The translations under genes and the position numbers were made by a program. Positions 11,544-23,816 of a stretch of 64,000 nt of DNA are shown here, one piece after another. Where the stretch lies: assembly GCF_030272615.1 (NCBI RefSeq), contig NC_081407.1:434840730-434904729 (forward strand). The letters run 5' to 3'. Source of the DNA: Cryptomeria japonica (taxonomy: Eukaryota; Streptophyta; Pinopsida; Cupressales; Cupressaceae). The stretch's first letter is position 1; the number at the start of each line of letters is the position of its first letter. The notes under the pieces were generated by a model that saw nothing but the letters and a program-made list of their open reading frames with translations, ran no database searches and was not told the DNA's origin.

Positions 11544-12970
11544 AATGCTACCCTGCGAAAATGGCTCAGTGTCTTCAAAATACAAGATAGGTCATTGTAG
11601 ATGGGTCTTACATGAACCTATAGCTTTAAACATATCATGCGTGTGTCTTATATTCTGAAAAATAGTCCGTTAAAGTTTGACAATTTTTTGGACTTGGGGC
11701 ACTTGAGAGATGACGATAGTAGGGTATGGCTTTGGACATTTCAGTGAGTTGGGAGGTAGAACAGGAGCATGCCCACCATAAACCTGCCCACCCAAACACA
11801 CTCATGCTGGTAGTTCATGCCCATGACGAACAAAATGAAATTTAGCCTATCTTGCAACGTTGCATTGCATGCATTTCACAATTTTCACACAAACTGTAAA
11901 AATGCTACCTTGTGAAAATGGCTTGGAGTCTTCAAAATCCGAGATAGGCCATTGTAGATGGACCTCACATGAACCTATAGCTTCAAATAGATAATTCGTA
12001 TGCATCCTGGATTTCAAGAAATACTCTATCAAAGTTTGACAATTTTTTGGACTCAGGGCACTTGAGAGATGACGCTAGTAGGGTATGGCTCTGGACGTTC
12101 TAGCGAGTTGGGAGGTACAACAGGAGCATGCCTAACATAAAAATGCCCACCCGGACATGCTCGTACTTGTAGTTCATGCCCACGATGAAAAAAATGAAAG
12201 TTAGGCCATCTTGGAACCTTGCATTGCATGCATCTGACGGTTTTCAACTGAAAAAATGCTACCCTGTGAAAATGGCTCTGAGTTTTCAAAATCCAAGATA
12301 GGTCATTGTAGATGGGCCTTACATGAACCTGTAGCTTCAAATAGATCATTCGTATGTGTCCTGGATTTCGAGAAACAATCATCAAAGTTTGACAATTTTT
12401 TGGACTTAGGGAACTTGAGAGATGGTGTTGGTAGGGTATGGATTTGGACGTTCCGACGCGTTGGGAGGCATAATAGGAGAATTCCTACCATAAACCTACC
12501 CACTCATACATGCTCGTACTAGTAGTTCATGCCCACGATGAACATAATGAAAGTTAGCCTATCTTGCAACCTTGCATTGCATGCATTTGACGGTTTTCGC
12601 ACCAACTGAAAAAAATGCTACCCCGTGAAAATGACTTCATGTCTTCACAATTCAAGATAGGTCATTATAGATGGATCTCACATGAACCTATAGCTTCAAG
12701 CTGATCATTTGTATGCATCCCAGATTTCGAGAAACAGTCCATCAAAGTTTGACAATTTTTTGGACTTAGGGCACTTGAGAGATGGCACTGGTAGGGTATG
12801 GCTCTGGATGTTCCGATGAGTTGGGAGGCATAACAGGAGTATTCCTACCATAAAAATACCCACCCCGATGTGATCATGCTATTAGTTTGTGCCCATGACG
12901 AATGGAATGAAAGTTAGCCTATCTTGCAACCGTGCATTGCATGCATCTAATGATATTCACACAATTTTTA
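11544..12970. repeat. tandem array, 4 units of about 357 bp
   Basis: Units begin with AATGCTACC[CT][CT]G[CT]GAAAAT at 11544, 11901, 12255 and 12614, giving spacings of 357, 354 and 359 bp. Every unit holds the same landmarks in order: GTCATTGTAGATGG, TTTGACAATTTTTTGGACT, GAGTTGGGAGG, CATGCCCA-like text, and the self-complementary GCATTGCATGCAT near its end. Copies differ at many sites, so the array is not recent. Short open frames inside repeat from unit to unit and show no family. Confidence 0.93.
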
Positions 12971-14399
12971 AGGAAATTGCAAAATATCCTTAAGTATTGG
13001 GTGAAAATTGATGAAAGCAAGTGTAAATGAAACTAGATTCACATATCTAACATTTCCAACAAGTGTCAAGTATTTATTGGATTTGTACAATCTACACAAT
13101 GTGAAAGAGCATCAATATTGGAGGAAAACACATAGAAATAGTCTCCAATTTGATTCCAACTTCATTCAAAACTTCAATACAAAGTTTTTCAACCCTTGGG
13201 TCGTGTTGAAGATGCCTATTTATGACCATAAAATTGGTTTTTATCATCCGACCCCAAACTTTGACAACTTTGACAACAACTGAGCAACTTTTACATCTTT
13301 TATCCAAATGACCCCAAACTTTCACAAAACACTCCAAATGATCATTAATGGCCCCAAATGACCATATTTAACAAGACAAAAACCCAAATTTGACCATTGT
13401 GGCATGAGGGTGCTCCCACACCATTCACATTGAGAGATATAAAGGTAAAGAATCAAAAGCATCCAATGATCATTACTATGGATCAAATGTGATCATAACT
13501 GTTAATAATTCCTAATCAATAGGACGATTCCCAACATAGGGTAGGGATCAATATCCTGTAAACCTTGACGACATGGTCCCAATATAGGGTAAGGGCTTGG
13601 ATTTGTAAACTTTGAGGGAGCCTATTGTATTTGGTCTCTAAGCGATTTGTTACGTACACATTCTCTTCTTCTTAAAACCAAAGTAGTAACAAAGGTTGAC
13701 ACATGCATTAACAAAGGTTGGCATTGAAGTTAATAAGAAGGAATCTAACAATGCATGCATTGAGTGGATACTTTGATTATGCTTTGTGTCTTCATGGATT
13801 CATGTGAATACTTCCTACGTGAAGGATTTACTTTTTTCTTGAGTGTATTCATATGTCTTATGTATATTCATATGTCTTATGTATTCATATGATCGCTTTC
13901 ATGTCTGATATGTTTTCAACATGTCTTTATGTACCTCATGACCAACGTGTCTTCATCATGTAAATATATGCAAATACAATATACATATTACAAGATTTGG
14001 ATGTACATCAGTGATAAAATTGCCAAACAAATTCCATGTAATGATCATGTCTCATACCACTATGCAAAGACTATTGTAAAAATGAATAAATTATATTGGA
14101 TTCTAATTTGATAAATCCACAATATGCTATAATTGGATCACATTTCAATTGTGAATATTTAAGTTTCAAAGTACAAAGACATGCACACAATGAACAAATT
14201 GGATCGAATATCAACATTTATATATATCAAAATGCACAATAATCGTGTATGTATACAAAAGTGGCATATATGCCAAGTCAAAAAAAGTTTTACAAAAATG
14301 TGGCATCTGCCATGTCCATATCGATATACAATAAAAATGTAGAATATATAGATGTATTGGTCCTTCGATGACCACAACTAGCACTATATGATCCTATAG
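12971..14399. other. no gene recognised
   Basis: AT-rich DNA without long open frames on either strand. The phrase TGACCCCAAACTTT recurs near 13253 and 13309. I see no LTR ends, terminal inverted repeats or RNA gene. Confidence 0.6.
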
Positions 14400-16178
14400 T
14401 TATGGTAGATCATCAAAATCGAGCCTATTTGATGTAGTATGCGACTCTGTAGATGGCTGCACAACCACAATTCAAAAGACAAGTTAGATTCCTTTTGTAA
14501 AAATAGTTCAAAATTATCAAAATAACTATACATTCAACTATAATTTCTTTGCAATTGAATTGTAGATTACCTCATGTGTTGATCTGGATCAACCATCTTT
14601 TCTCTCCTTGCCTTGTCAATCTTAGGAGTCCTTTTAAATTGGTATTTGAGAGGATCCATGTTATGGCCAAACCGCGAAGGGGCATATTGTAGATTAAATA
14701 CAATTAATATAAGGTAATAACATATATAGATCAAAAACACTAAAAATCTACAATATATAGAACAAAAGCATACCAGAGCCTGAGATGCTTCTCCTGTTGA
14801 CCTAGGAGGGCTCACCATTGATGAAGAAACTATGGCTAATTCCTATATGAAAAATGATAAGATTATAATTTATCTAAAGTTCACATGTACATGTGCATAT
14901 AATCATCAAATCAAGAAAATAAAGTAGAGATACATACCACTTCCTCTCTTGATCCTCTAGCATATTAGCTGCATTCATCAATTCTAAAAGCCCAATTGCC
15001 ACTGCATATAAAATAGACAAAAAAGACTAATCAATCTACAAGTTCCAATTAAGGAAATTTCAATCTTTTCAAACAATTATGTCAATTAAAATTGTGTTCA
15101 ATTACCTTTTGATGTTTAGGTGTCGATGATTTCTTTCGCCCAGGAGGTGTCCTAGACACACGTGGGGTACATTAAAAGAAACAAAATTAACACAAAAGAT
15201 ATCAATACATAATATTAAAATATAATTTAACAAATCTAAATTTAAATGACTTGCATATTCAAAAAAATACATAAATAAGAGGTGTGCAAAATATGATACC
15301 GCATAGATTTCTAAGCCAAAATCAATGACCGAAAGTGTGATATTATCAATCTGGGACATATGATCCCTTGTCAATACCTACAAGAAACAAAATAAATATA
15401 CATTAAAGAGAGTTAGTATATGTTATAAATTTTTTATTTTGAATTCAAGGTACTGTTTCATTTTAACATGTTACAAATTTTTTTACCTCAGGTGTCGTAG
15501 CTGCAGCTCCAACAATTGTGGGAGGAATAGGAGATGGTGTATTAACACCAGCTATTGCATCTTGAAATGCATATGGTTTGTATCAATTTAGATCGATCTA
15601 TAAATGAAAATTTATTTACATTTACAAGTTTTAAGTGATTAATAAATAATGTTTTCAATTCAAATCAACACACTTATGTCTGTGTCTGACCACCAAACAC
15701 CATATCCATCAAATCATCAGTCAGTGCCCCATCCTCTGCAATGCTAGCCTGACATCTACCCCTGCAACATGTACATAGATGGGATGTGAAACCATCTACA
15801 CTGGCCTTGATATTTATCCTAGAGTATATACCTGAATAACTGGGATACACATGCTGAATGGGCTCACTAGGGCCAGATGGTTCAACTACTACATCATTGT
15901 TTGGTCCAAGAGGATGTGATAACTATGTGCCATGCTGAATGATGACATCAGACAATGTGGTGTCCTTTTGAAGAGTATGTACCTCCATAGACTCTTTCAG
16001 GGCTACTGTGACCATGACATGGACCATGGGTTTTGCTGCTAGAGGGATGCGATTTTTGGGGTTTAGTACCCTCTGGGTTCTAGGTCTATCTTGGGCAGAG
16101 CCTCCGCCTCTACCCTAAAAGTCTCTCATATCAAAGTAGTTTGGCATTTGATTGAGGATAAACTCACAATATACTTTC
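14400..16178 (-). pseudogene. multi-exon gene of unknown function, decayed
   Basis: On the minus strand several short open segments are separated by AT-rich stretches with GT-AG borders. Likely exons are 16178-15680 (GRGGGSAQDRPRTQ, MEVHTLQKDTTLSD, LCTCCRGRCQAS), 15597-15487 (YKPYAFQDAIAG, IPPTIVGAAATTPE), 15377-15300 (VLTRDHMSQIDNIT), 15151-15106 (TPPGRKKSSTPKHQK), 15001-14938 (AIGLLELMNAANMLEDQ), 14842-14774 (VSSSMVSPPRSTGE), about 14690-14571 (MDPLKYQFKRTPKID) and 14456-14400. Exons two and three join in phase; later junctions do not all keep frame, and there are stops near 16120, 15935 and 15585. I do not recognise the family. It converges with the transposase-like gene across the 357-bp array. 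Confidence 0.5.
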
Positions 16179-17288
16179 CTCAAAAAATATAATGGAACCT
16201 CAAAATGCAGCTAAGATCCTAGCTAGATGATCAAATGGTATGAAAAGATGAAATGCAAGATATGAGACTAAGATTGATTCCAAATTGAAAGATTAGGTGT
16301 GCTAATTAAACTAACATGGAGATTTCTATGAAATTGATATACAATGGCTATGAATTATGCTAGGATGAAAATGGGATTAGCATGATACTATCAACATGAT
16401 GAAAGCTAAACTAACAAGCAACTAAGATGATCTAAGTGCTTGAAGATGAAAAATTGAGCTCCTTGATAACCTGCAAAATGACTATAAGTTTGATGCACAA
16501 GATGATGGATCCTAAGATTGAAGAAATGGGCTCTATTTATAGAGAAAATAGACAAATGGATGGCCAAGATTGAGCAATCTTAACAAGGGCTAGGATTGAA
16601 AGTTATTAATCCATGAGGGGGGTTTAGTCCAATCCTAAGTTGACAAATGTCACCTTGAAATGACTTGAGAGGATGCTAAGTAAGAATTAGGGATAATCTC
16701 AAGAGATGACATCATTGGGTAATGCTATTATCCAAGGGAGCATGCTATTGTCCAAGAGGTAAACTCTTGTGCAAAGTTGAAGGATGGCCAAAGGGACAAC
16801 CATCATGGGCTAGGGTGATGTCTCTTAAGAGGCATTTAATCATCTTTGAAGACTTTGGAGGTTAACTTGTTGAAATTTAGATAACCTTAAAAGTTTGGAA
16901 GACTCAACAAGTTAACTTATTGAAGAAGGTAAAGTCTTTAACACATTTTGAAGACTTTCCCCAAATTTGGAGAAGTGACTCCCCCAAATTTAGGGATGTG
17001 AAATTGATATGGAATTGATGTTGATATGCCCTCGTGGGAGATAAATTGAGAAAAAATATGATTTTCGAGGCAGTGTCGTGATGCACGACAATTTTTAAAA
17101 TGTTTGGACGATTTTAAATTTTTTTAATTTTTTTAATTTTTTTGGAATTTTAATTTTATTTTATTTTTATCTGCCGATATATTTTATTAAAAAGAATAGT
17201 GAAAAATGGTGAATAAATGATGTTGGCATAGCACATACATGCCCCACACGTCCACCGAGGTAGCATAGACGCCTACGTCAGCATGGGC
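16179..17288. other. noncoding upstream sequence
   Basis: No coding signal. It holds the palindrome CTCTATTTATAGAG (16531-16544), which contains a TATA-like core readable on either strand, and a near-repeat (AATGCTATTATCCAAG and CATGCTATTGTCCAAG) near 16718-16760. It could include the promoter of the minus-strand gene below it or a decayed LTR; neither can be shown. Confidence 0.4.
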
Positions 17289-17296
17289 TATATAAA
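17289..17296 (+). promoter_or_regulatory. TATA box of the PMD gene
   Basis: TATATAAA sits 74-81 bp before the ATG at 17370, in a locally GC-richer context. Spacing fits a plant core promoter with a short leader. Assignment rests on sequence and position only. Confidence 0.6.
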
Positions 17297-17470
17297 CCCT
17301 CAAGGGCCCATTTCCACCTCATTTGTGCACTTGGCATTTGGAGAGTGGAGCTTGGATAGGAGAGAAGAAATGGAGCCCCCTATCACAAACATTGATTTGA
17401 GCGAGTTTGACGCTACTAGAGACCAACATAGTACGACCCACCAGTAAGTTCAAATTTCTAACCCTCTTTT

Positions 17471-17610
17471 GTGAATTTTTAGCGCATTTGCCGTACGCCA
17501 TAGCGCATTTGATTTTTTTCTTAGCGCATTTGTTATGTTGTACAATGCATTTTACAAGTCGTACAACACATTTGCTTTAGTGCATTTGTCAACTGTTTTA
17601 ATGCATTTGT
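17471..17610 (+). repeat. TAGCGCATTTG motif cluster in the PMD intron
   Basis: Three exact TAGCGCATTTG copies and several variants (TAGTGCATTTG, AATGCATTTG) fall within about 130 bp. The same motif occurs in reverse orientation in the leader at 62920-63175. Confidence 0.7.
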
Positions 17611-17759
17611 GACAGTGTTAATTTTTTTGAAAATTTTAAATTTTTTAACACGTGCAAATTAGATTTTTGGGTTCATTATGATGTTCTACACCTTTTCGAT
17701 GTGTTGATATGTGTCAATTGCATCCGTTGAGATTCGAGATGTCAAAAAGTCGGTCTAGG

Positions 17760-18330
17760 GTTGGTATGAGTCGTTGTTCGATATGGTTTAAATTCGATAT
17801 GGGTCACATTGGTATGGATCTTGATTGTCGATATGAATCAAGTGTCGATATTGTTCAAAGGTCAATATGAGTCAAATTGATTGTCGATATAGGTCAAACT
17901 TGTCGATATGGGTGAAACTTGTCGATATGAGTCAAACTGATTTAATATGGGTCAAAGGTTGATATGGGTCAAACTTGTCGATATGGGTCGATATGAGTTG
18001 AACTGATTTGATATGGGTCAGAGGTTGAGATGAGTCAAACTGATTGTCAATATGGGTCAAACTTGTCAATATGGGTCAAACTGATTGTCGATATGGGTCA
18101 AAGGTCGATAGGATGCTTGATATGCGTCCTAGATTGATTGATTCAACTGATTGTGATATGATACTTGATTTGATATGATGCTTTGATTTTGATATATTGC
18201 TGGATTTTGATATGATTCTTAATTTTAATATGAGACTTGGATTTTGATATGATTCTTTGATTTCGATATGATTCTTGATGTGATATGAGACTTTGATTTT
18301 GATAGATAGGTTAAGTTGAACCCACTTAGT
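17760..18330 (+). repeat. degenerate short repeats GATATGGGTCAAACT and TTTGATATGAT
   Basis: Between about 17760 and 18110, CGATATGGGTCAAACT-like units recur many times at irregular spacing. From 18110 to 18310 the pattern changes to TTTGATATGATTCTT-like units. Both are inside the PMD intron. Confidence 0.8.
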
Positions 18331-19562
18331 TGTCAAGAGTGTTTGATTTGGAACTCTTTGTTTGATATCATGACTGTCGTCACTTTGATAGGTGCCCCTT
18401 TTTTATTGAGAGTTGATGCTTGATTGCTTTAGAAAAGGTGAAATTGATATGGTACTCATGTGTTGATATAGGCAAATCTAGGTGTTATCCAGGTTCTCAA
18501 GGCGTGCATATTGATACACCTGCTGCTCATGCCTTCCTACCAAAAGAAAATGGCACTTCTGACGGCCTTGGCTGAGCAATGGCACAGTGAGTATAACACC
18601 TTTCACTTGCCGACAACAGAGATCACAGTTACTCCTGAGGATGTCTATTGGATTTTGATCACTGGTGAGCTAGTAGTATATGATGTGGAGGAGATCGGAG
18701 GGACCGATGCATTGCAGGAGATTTTTGGTGATCCCCATATTGTTGGATATTCAGTGGGTTGGTAGGATATGGTGGACAAATATGCCCCACTTCCATCAGT
18801 TGTAGTTGGATTGGTCGGTGGTTTCCTCCTTCCTAATAGGAGATCTCATGGGTTGTCAGTTGGATGGGGCCATGTGCTTTAGTGGATGGTACAAGAGGAC
18901 CCATTATGCATGGGGGATATGTGTTTTGGCCCACTTGTATCATGAGCTACACTAGATAGTATATGGAAGGGATCGGGGGTCTAGTCTAGAAGCAGGGTGC
19001 ACATTGCTTCAGATTTGGGCTTGGGAGCATATAGCTATTACATGCCCCATTGTTCAGAGATCTCAACCAGTTGGGTACCCCTATCTTTACATGTACAGAC
19101 ATGCAGCTTCTCCGCCTATGCTTGGGAAGCTAGAGTATTGGGGGCACATTCTAGATGATATGGATGCAGTGTTTTGGTACCCGTATTTGGATTGTGAGCC
19201 CTGGCTTGAGGATGCCACAGAGGTTCTAGTTTTGTTACAGAGAAAATATCAGATTGGGCGGATGCCCTATGTGGTAGAGAGATTCCTCTTGTCCTGAGTA
19301 TATCGACAGTTTGGTCGGCCACAACCGATGCCACAGGGGACAACCTTGTACGCGAGAGTGTACAAGGAGAGAGCAAATTCAGGCCGTCAATAGATTATGC
19401 CACAACCTGTGCAGAGTTCCACTCTCTTCCTTTTATTGTTTGTGATGTAAGGCTGATAGAAACCGATGTAGGTATGCACTAGGATTATGCCCTATGTTTG
19501 ATAGGCCATCATTTTACTCGATTGACAGGGCTAGGAGAGCCAGTACCACCACTAGAGGAGAT

Positions 19563-19563
<1 letters not shown>

Positions 19564-19642
<79 letters not shown>
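19564..19642. repeat. (GAT)n microsatellite
   Basis: About 26 uninterrupted GAT units, encoding poly-Asp in the frame that follows PVPPLEEI of the PMD gene. Confidence 0.95.
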
Positions 19643-20606
19643 GTGGTGATGGAGGATGACAAGGGGGCCGATGGGGCCGAGGTGTGGAGAGAGGGAGGAG
19701 AGGCAGAGGGGGAGATTAGGGAGTAGGCTGAGGCAAAGGATAGTTGGGCTGAGGTGGTGATGGTGGTGGGGGTGATAATGGAGATAGGAGGGGAGAAGGA
19801 GGAGGATCCAACGACCAGGGAGTGAGGGGTAGGGGTGGTGGTTGGCGATAGATTCTAGGTCGAGGAGGCCATGTACATCCAGAGGCCATAGAAGCAGTTG
19901 GAGGTGGGGATAAGGAGGAGAGCTCTGAGGGCGATGAATTTGATGAGGAGATGGAGTCAGAGGAGTTAGGTGGTGGGAGGGTAGGATTGGGTTGTATGGG
20001 CTTTAATACGGAGGAGGAGGAGGATGTCCAACCTTTGGTACGACGAAGGAGGATAGAGATGCCCCCACTGGCCATAGGACAGGTGAGTTGCTCATCAGTA
20101 CCAGCAACACAGGTCTCGCAACTGTCACAACCTTGGTTTGGATTACAGTGCCCTCACACCACCAACATGCACAAATAGAAAGTTTACAGTCCTTGGTGCA
20201 GAGCCTTCAGACTGAGCTTATCCAGGCTTAGGGACAGATCATGTAGCTGCAGGCACAGGTGGTACAGTTGACAACCAAGAGGGATACAAAGTTAGAATAG
20301 CGAGGCTGCACAAAGGAGATGGTGCAGACCCTACAGTTGGCGGCCGCATATGGTGTCACAGGGGATACCATTAGGAGTCTCATTTATCAGACAGAGTGGG
20401 CTGCATATTATAGGACTCTGTACTTTCAGGTTGTACCCCCAGATCGACGTGCCCCTAGCTATGCTGTCAGTTCTTTGCATGGGGGCTCCCAGAGACGAGG
20501 AAGTAGTGAGGGTGTGATGGGTCCTAGGAGAGATCCTCCTAGTGGCGGCGCAAATGCAGGTAGCTCTGGGGCCAGACAGTCAGATTTAGGAGGCAATCAC
20601 TCTTAG

Positions 20607-21870
20607 CCTCCTCTGTGATGATGATGATGTACCTTTGATGTATTTTATTGATTATATACACACATCATTATATCTTTGATGATTCCCTCAAGATGTACAT
20701 TGTTGTATTTTGATTGATTTGATATGATAGGCATTGATTCATTGATAGATGTTGATGTCTCTTGATTCATGTACTTTGTTATTGATGTGATATCCAGGGA
20801 CTTGGACATTTATTGTTTCACTGATGATTCGTTCTGACTTATATCTTTGATTTTCCTTTGGATCAGCATGAGTCACACATGTGAATGATGATATGATACT
20901 AGATATGATTCTACATGTTATGGATGCCTTTTTTAGATGAGCTATATGATATGCATGATCTATATGACTTTTTCTTTGATAATGCAAATGATTGCCTATG
21001 TGATGTGTGTGATGATGTGATGCTATGATCTATATATTTTGAAGGTGATTTGCTTAAGATGTTTTGATGATCATGCTTAACTATATGTTTTGTAGGTGAT
21101 ATGCTTAAATGTGATGAATGTATGCCTTTTATTGTGTTGCTAAATGCAATGCATGAATATGTGAGTGCGTTTAACATGTTTTTATCCTTTTTGTATGCTT
21201 TTGATGATGCCGTTTAACATGCAAAATGTTTTTGATATGATATGGTAATGTTCATGTATGTGAATGCAGTTTGATATGAGATGATAATGATGATGCATCT
21301 AATGCAATTTGATAGGATATGATGATGATGTGAAATGTATCTTGAAAATGAGATGAGAATGATAATGATAATGATACGAGATGTATCTTGAAAATGAGAT
21401 GTAAAATGAGGGTGATAATGATAATGATATAAGCTTATGTGAGATGTATCTTGAAAATGATATAAAATGAGAATGATAATGATAATGATATGAGATGTAT
21501 CTTGAAAATGATAATGATGTGAAAACGCAACTACTGCAATGCTTAATTAATGAACTCGTAAAATGATATGAAAATGTACATGTAACTAAATGTGACTGGA
21601 ACATGAAATGAGCTATGGGAATGTAATCTAATGATCCATTATAATGCAATGAAAATGCAATCTAATGCACTTTTAACATGATATGATAATGATAATGCAC
21701 CTAAATGCGACCTTAACATGATATGAAAATGATAATGATAATGCAATCTAAATGCAACCTTAACATGCACAATAAAATGATAATACACATGAAGATGCAA
21801 CTAAATGCGGATTAAAATAAAAATGATAATGCAACTAATGAAAAACTTAATATGCATTTCTCGTTCTCAA
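20607..21870. repeat. AT-rich low-complexity DNA with ATGATAATG repeats
   Basis: No gene. Between about 21300 and 21530 the phrase GAGATGTATCTTGAAAATG recurs four times with ATGATAATGATAATG between; similar words continue to 21830. Long open frames on the minus strand are products of this repetition. Confidence 0.75.
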
Positions 21871-22914
21871 TGTTGCCATCTGTTTTGATCAAATTGCCAG
21901 TGCTTCTCTTTTTTTTCATCATTGAGCCTTGATTTGTTGAAAGTTGATACAAGCATCATAGTATAATTGAACCATAATGACCCGAGTATAACTTACGTGG
22001 GTGCTGATATTGCAAGACGGTAGAAGCGTTGAGGTATAATTGAACCAAGATGAGCTTAGTGTTGCTTGTGTAAAGTAGACAAAAGTTAACCTTAGTCCAA
22101 TACAAATCCAAAATGTCCTTAGTGATATATTGCCTGATCACATTGTAAGACAAATTTTCATAGTAGAAGGCTTCACTCCCAAACAATAGACAAAGAAAAC
22201 ATCAAATTCCTTCCTTGCTTCTCTAGTCTTTGAGACATCCTTGAGTTGCTTAGGAGATGTGATAAGCAAAAATTAACAACCATAAGTAAGCATGCATGCT
22301 ATCTTGTCAAATAAAACATCTTGCAAATAGATCTTTTCTTCAGTTGAAATCAGTTCAAGTCCTTGATGTCTATCCTTGATGGTTGCGCTCTCATGGTGCT
22401 ATGTTCACTATTGGTTGTTCTGATCCTTGTTGTCTTACTACGTGTTTGGTTTGGTATCTAAACCCACAAGGCAAAATACCCCCAACAAGGTCAGGATTGG
22501 CCCCTTGTTGCCAATACTACTTTGAGATAGATATGTACACTGATCACCAAGCCATGGTGGGATATAATTCAGATAATCAAGGACAGTGACTGCGCTAAGT
22601 ATGTCCAGGATAATGCTGCATGCATAAGTGTTATGCGATGGCTATTGGTTTAGATTAGATGAAACCAAATATATGATACAAGTATTAATAGATAGAGGAG
22701 CTTCTCTATCACAAATAGTGTCTGTTGCCAGGTTTTCACCACTTGTTTTTATTGCACTTTTTGATTTGTTTTTCATTTATTTCTTGTATTTTTCCTGATT
22801 TTTTGATTTTTTTATATGCCACAAAGCGCCTGTTTACTAGGTTTTCACCCTAGTGACGATTTTTTGATTTTTTTTCTTTTTGCTTGATCTGTGCATTGGA
22901 CGACTCAAGTATAG
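21871..22914 (-). other. 3' flank of the Tat-type element, candidate 3' LTR start at 22487
   Basis: Downstream (minus strand) of integrase. Read on the minus strand, AACAAGGGGCCAATCCTGACC is followed by TTGTTGGGGGTATTTTGCC; the first part could be a polypurine tract and TGTTGGGGG (from 22487 down) an LTR start. No 5' counterpart was found, so the LTR call is tentative. No coding signal in the rest. Confidence 0.35.
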
Positions 22915-23361
22915 AATTTCTTCAGATGGATGCTGTTGGTTGGCTCATCAAGAACGTCCTATTCTAAAGTTGATAACTGATATGCCCCTGATCCATAAGC
23001 TGATATGATGACAAAGGGTCCCAACCAGTTAGGTTCAAATTTCCCCTTCTTTTCCTGATCTTGTTGATTTCAGGGATTTTCTTTTAGGAATAGATCACCA
23101 ATTTTGAATGCCCTTGGTATAACCTTGTGATTGTAGCTTCGGCAAATTCATTGTTGATATGCCTTGAGATGATCGAAGGCATGCTGTCGGCATTCATATA
23201 GCAACTCTAGCTCTTGCAGTTTGTTGACTCGATACTCTTCATCTGGAATGAGGCCGTTCAATGATACCCTGAGTGATGAAATTTCTACCTCAATAGGTAG
23301 GATATCTTTTGATCGATACACCAATGAGTATGGTGTAGCTCCTGTGGGTGTGCAGATAGTT
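22915..23361 (-). pseudogene. Tat-type integrase, C-terminal part
   Basis: Continues the integrase after copia B: TICTPTGATPYSLVYR, then EVEISSLRVSLNG, RVNKLQELELLYEYRQ, then FKIGDLFLKENP and KGKFEPNWLGPFVI, the GPY/F-type C-terminal module of gypsy integrases, and HLKKFYT before a stop near 22915. There is a TAA for Gln near 23150. This module contacts DNA and helps choose target sites. Confidence 0.85.
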
Positions 23362-23366
23362 GTTCT

Positions 23367-23816
23367 TGTGAGATTTTGCCAAGATCAAGGGCACAATGAA
23401 AAGTATAAAAATAGAGACAAAAGAATGACAAGAACAAACTGTATTCTTATCAATATAAAAATGGTCAACTGGATTCCCCAATACAATGAATATAGGCCTT
23501 CTTATATAGGCAAGGCCATATGGATGTGCGAGCACACAATCATGACATGTGGCTCAATGAGAAACAAGGGTAGGTAAGAAATACTAGGGGTAGGTAGGAG
23601 AAATAATATAATATTCCACAAGAGGTGGATGACCCACCAAATGTGGAGTGTAACAACAAAACAAGACCACAAAAGGTGGAATTTCTCTTACAAGCTCTAT
23701 CCCTATGTGCGCACTTCCCTAAGTGTCTCAAATTCAAACTACAAAGAAATGCATTATCCTAAGTTAACTTAGTAAAGTGTAATAATATCCATCATGAATA
23801 TTTATTTACACCAACA
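23367..23816 (-). repeat. copia B 3' LTR
   Basis: 450 bp. On the minus strand it runs TGTTGGTGTAAATAAA to ...AAAATCTCACA. It contains a TATA box reading CTATATAAGAAG on the minus strand (around 23499). One terminal base differs from the 5' copy (TGTGAG against TGTTAG on the plus strand). Confidence 0.96.

Larger units (their letters stand above)
17370..20606 (+). pseudogene. plant mobile domain (PMD) protein, broken
   Basis: Exon 1 (17370-17443) encodes MEPPITNIDLSEFDAT and ends at a GTAAGT donor. After a repeat-filled intron, exon 2 starts after TATCCAG at 18493 with VLKACILIHL and ALLTALAEQWHSEYNTF HLPTTEITVTPEDV, the conserved start of the plant mobile (aminotransferase-like) domain. The domain goes on in shifted frame with YAWGICVLAHLYHELH near 18900 and CTLLQIWAWEHIAITCPI near 19000. 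An acidic run of Asp from (GAT)n follows, then a Gln-rich, probably coiled-coil stretch near 20190-20330 and a Gly/Ser-rich tail ending at 20606. Breaks: TAG for Trp at 18763, a frameshift between 18770 and 18890, further stops. The donor lacks one G needed to join exons in phase. PMD genes are known both as host genes and as cargo of plant transposons. Confidence 0.75.

Noticed and set aside
11544..12970. CRISPR-like array
   Set aside because: Units of 357 bp are contiguous diverged repeats without short repeat/spacer alternation, and the context is plant DNA.
19716..20178. Pro/Ser-rich open frame on the minus strand and short open frame on the plus strand
   Set aside because: The minus frame is the antisense of the Gly/Asp/Glu-rich tail of the PMD pseudogene.
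21299..21649. 116-codon Ser/His/Tyr-rich open frame on the minus strand
   Set aside because: It repeats the same words because the DNA is a short tandem repeat (ATGATAATG).
22195..22600. Possible small plus-strand gene (68 codons)
   Set aside because: Falls in the candidate 3' LTR or flank of the Tat element; no motif or conserved start.
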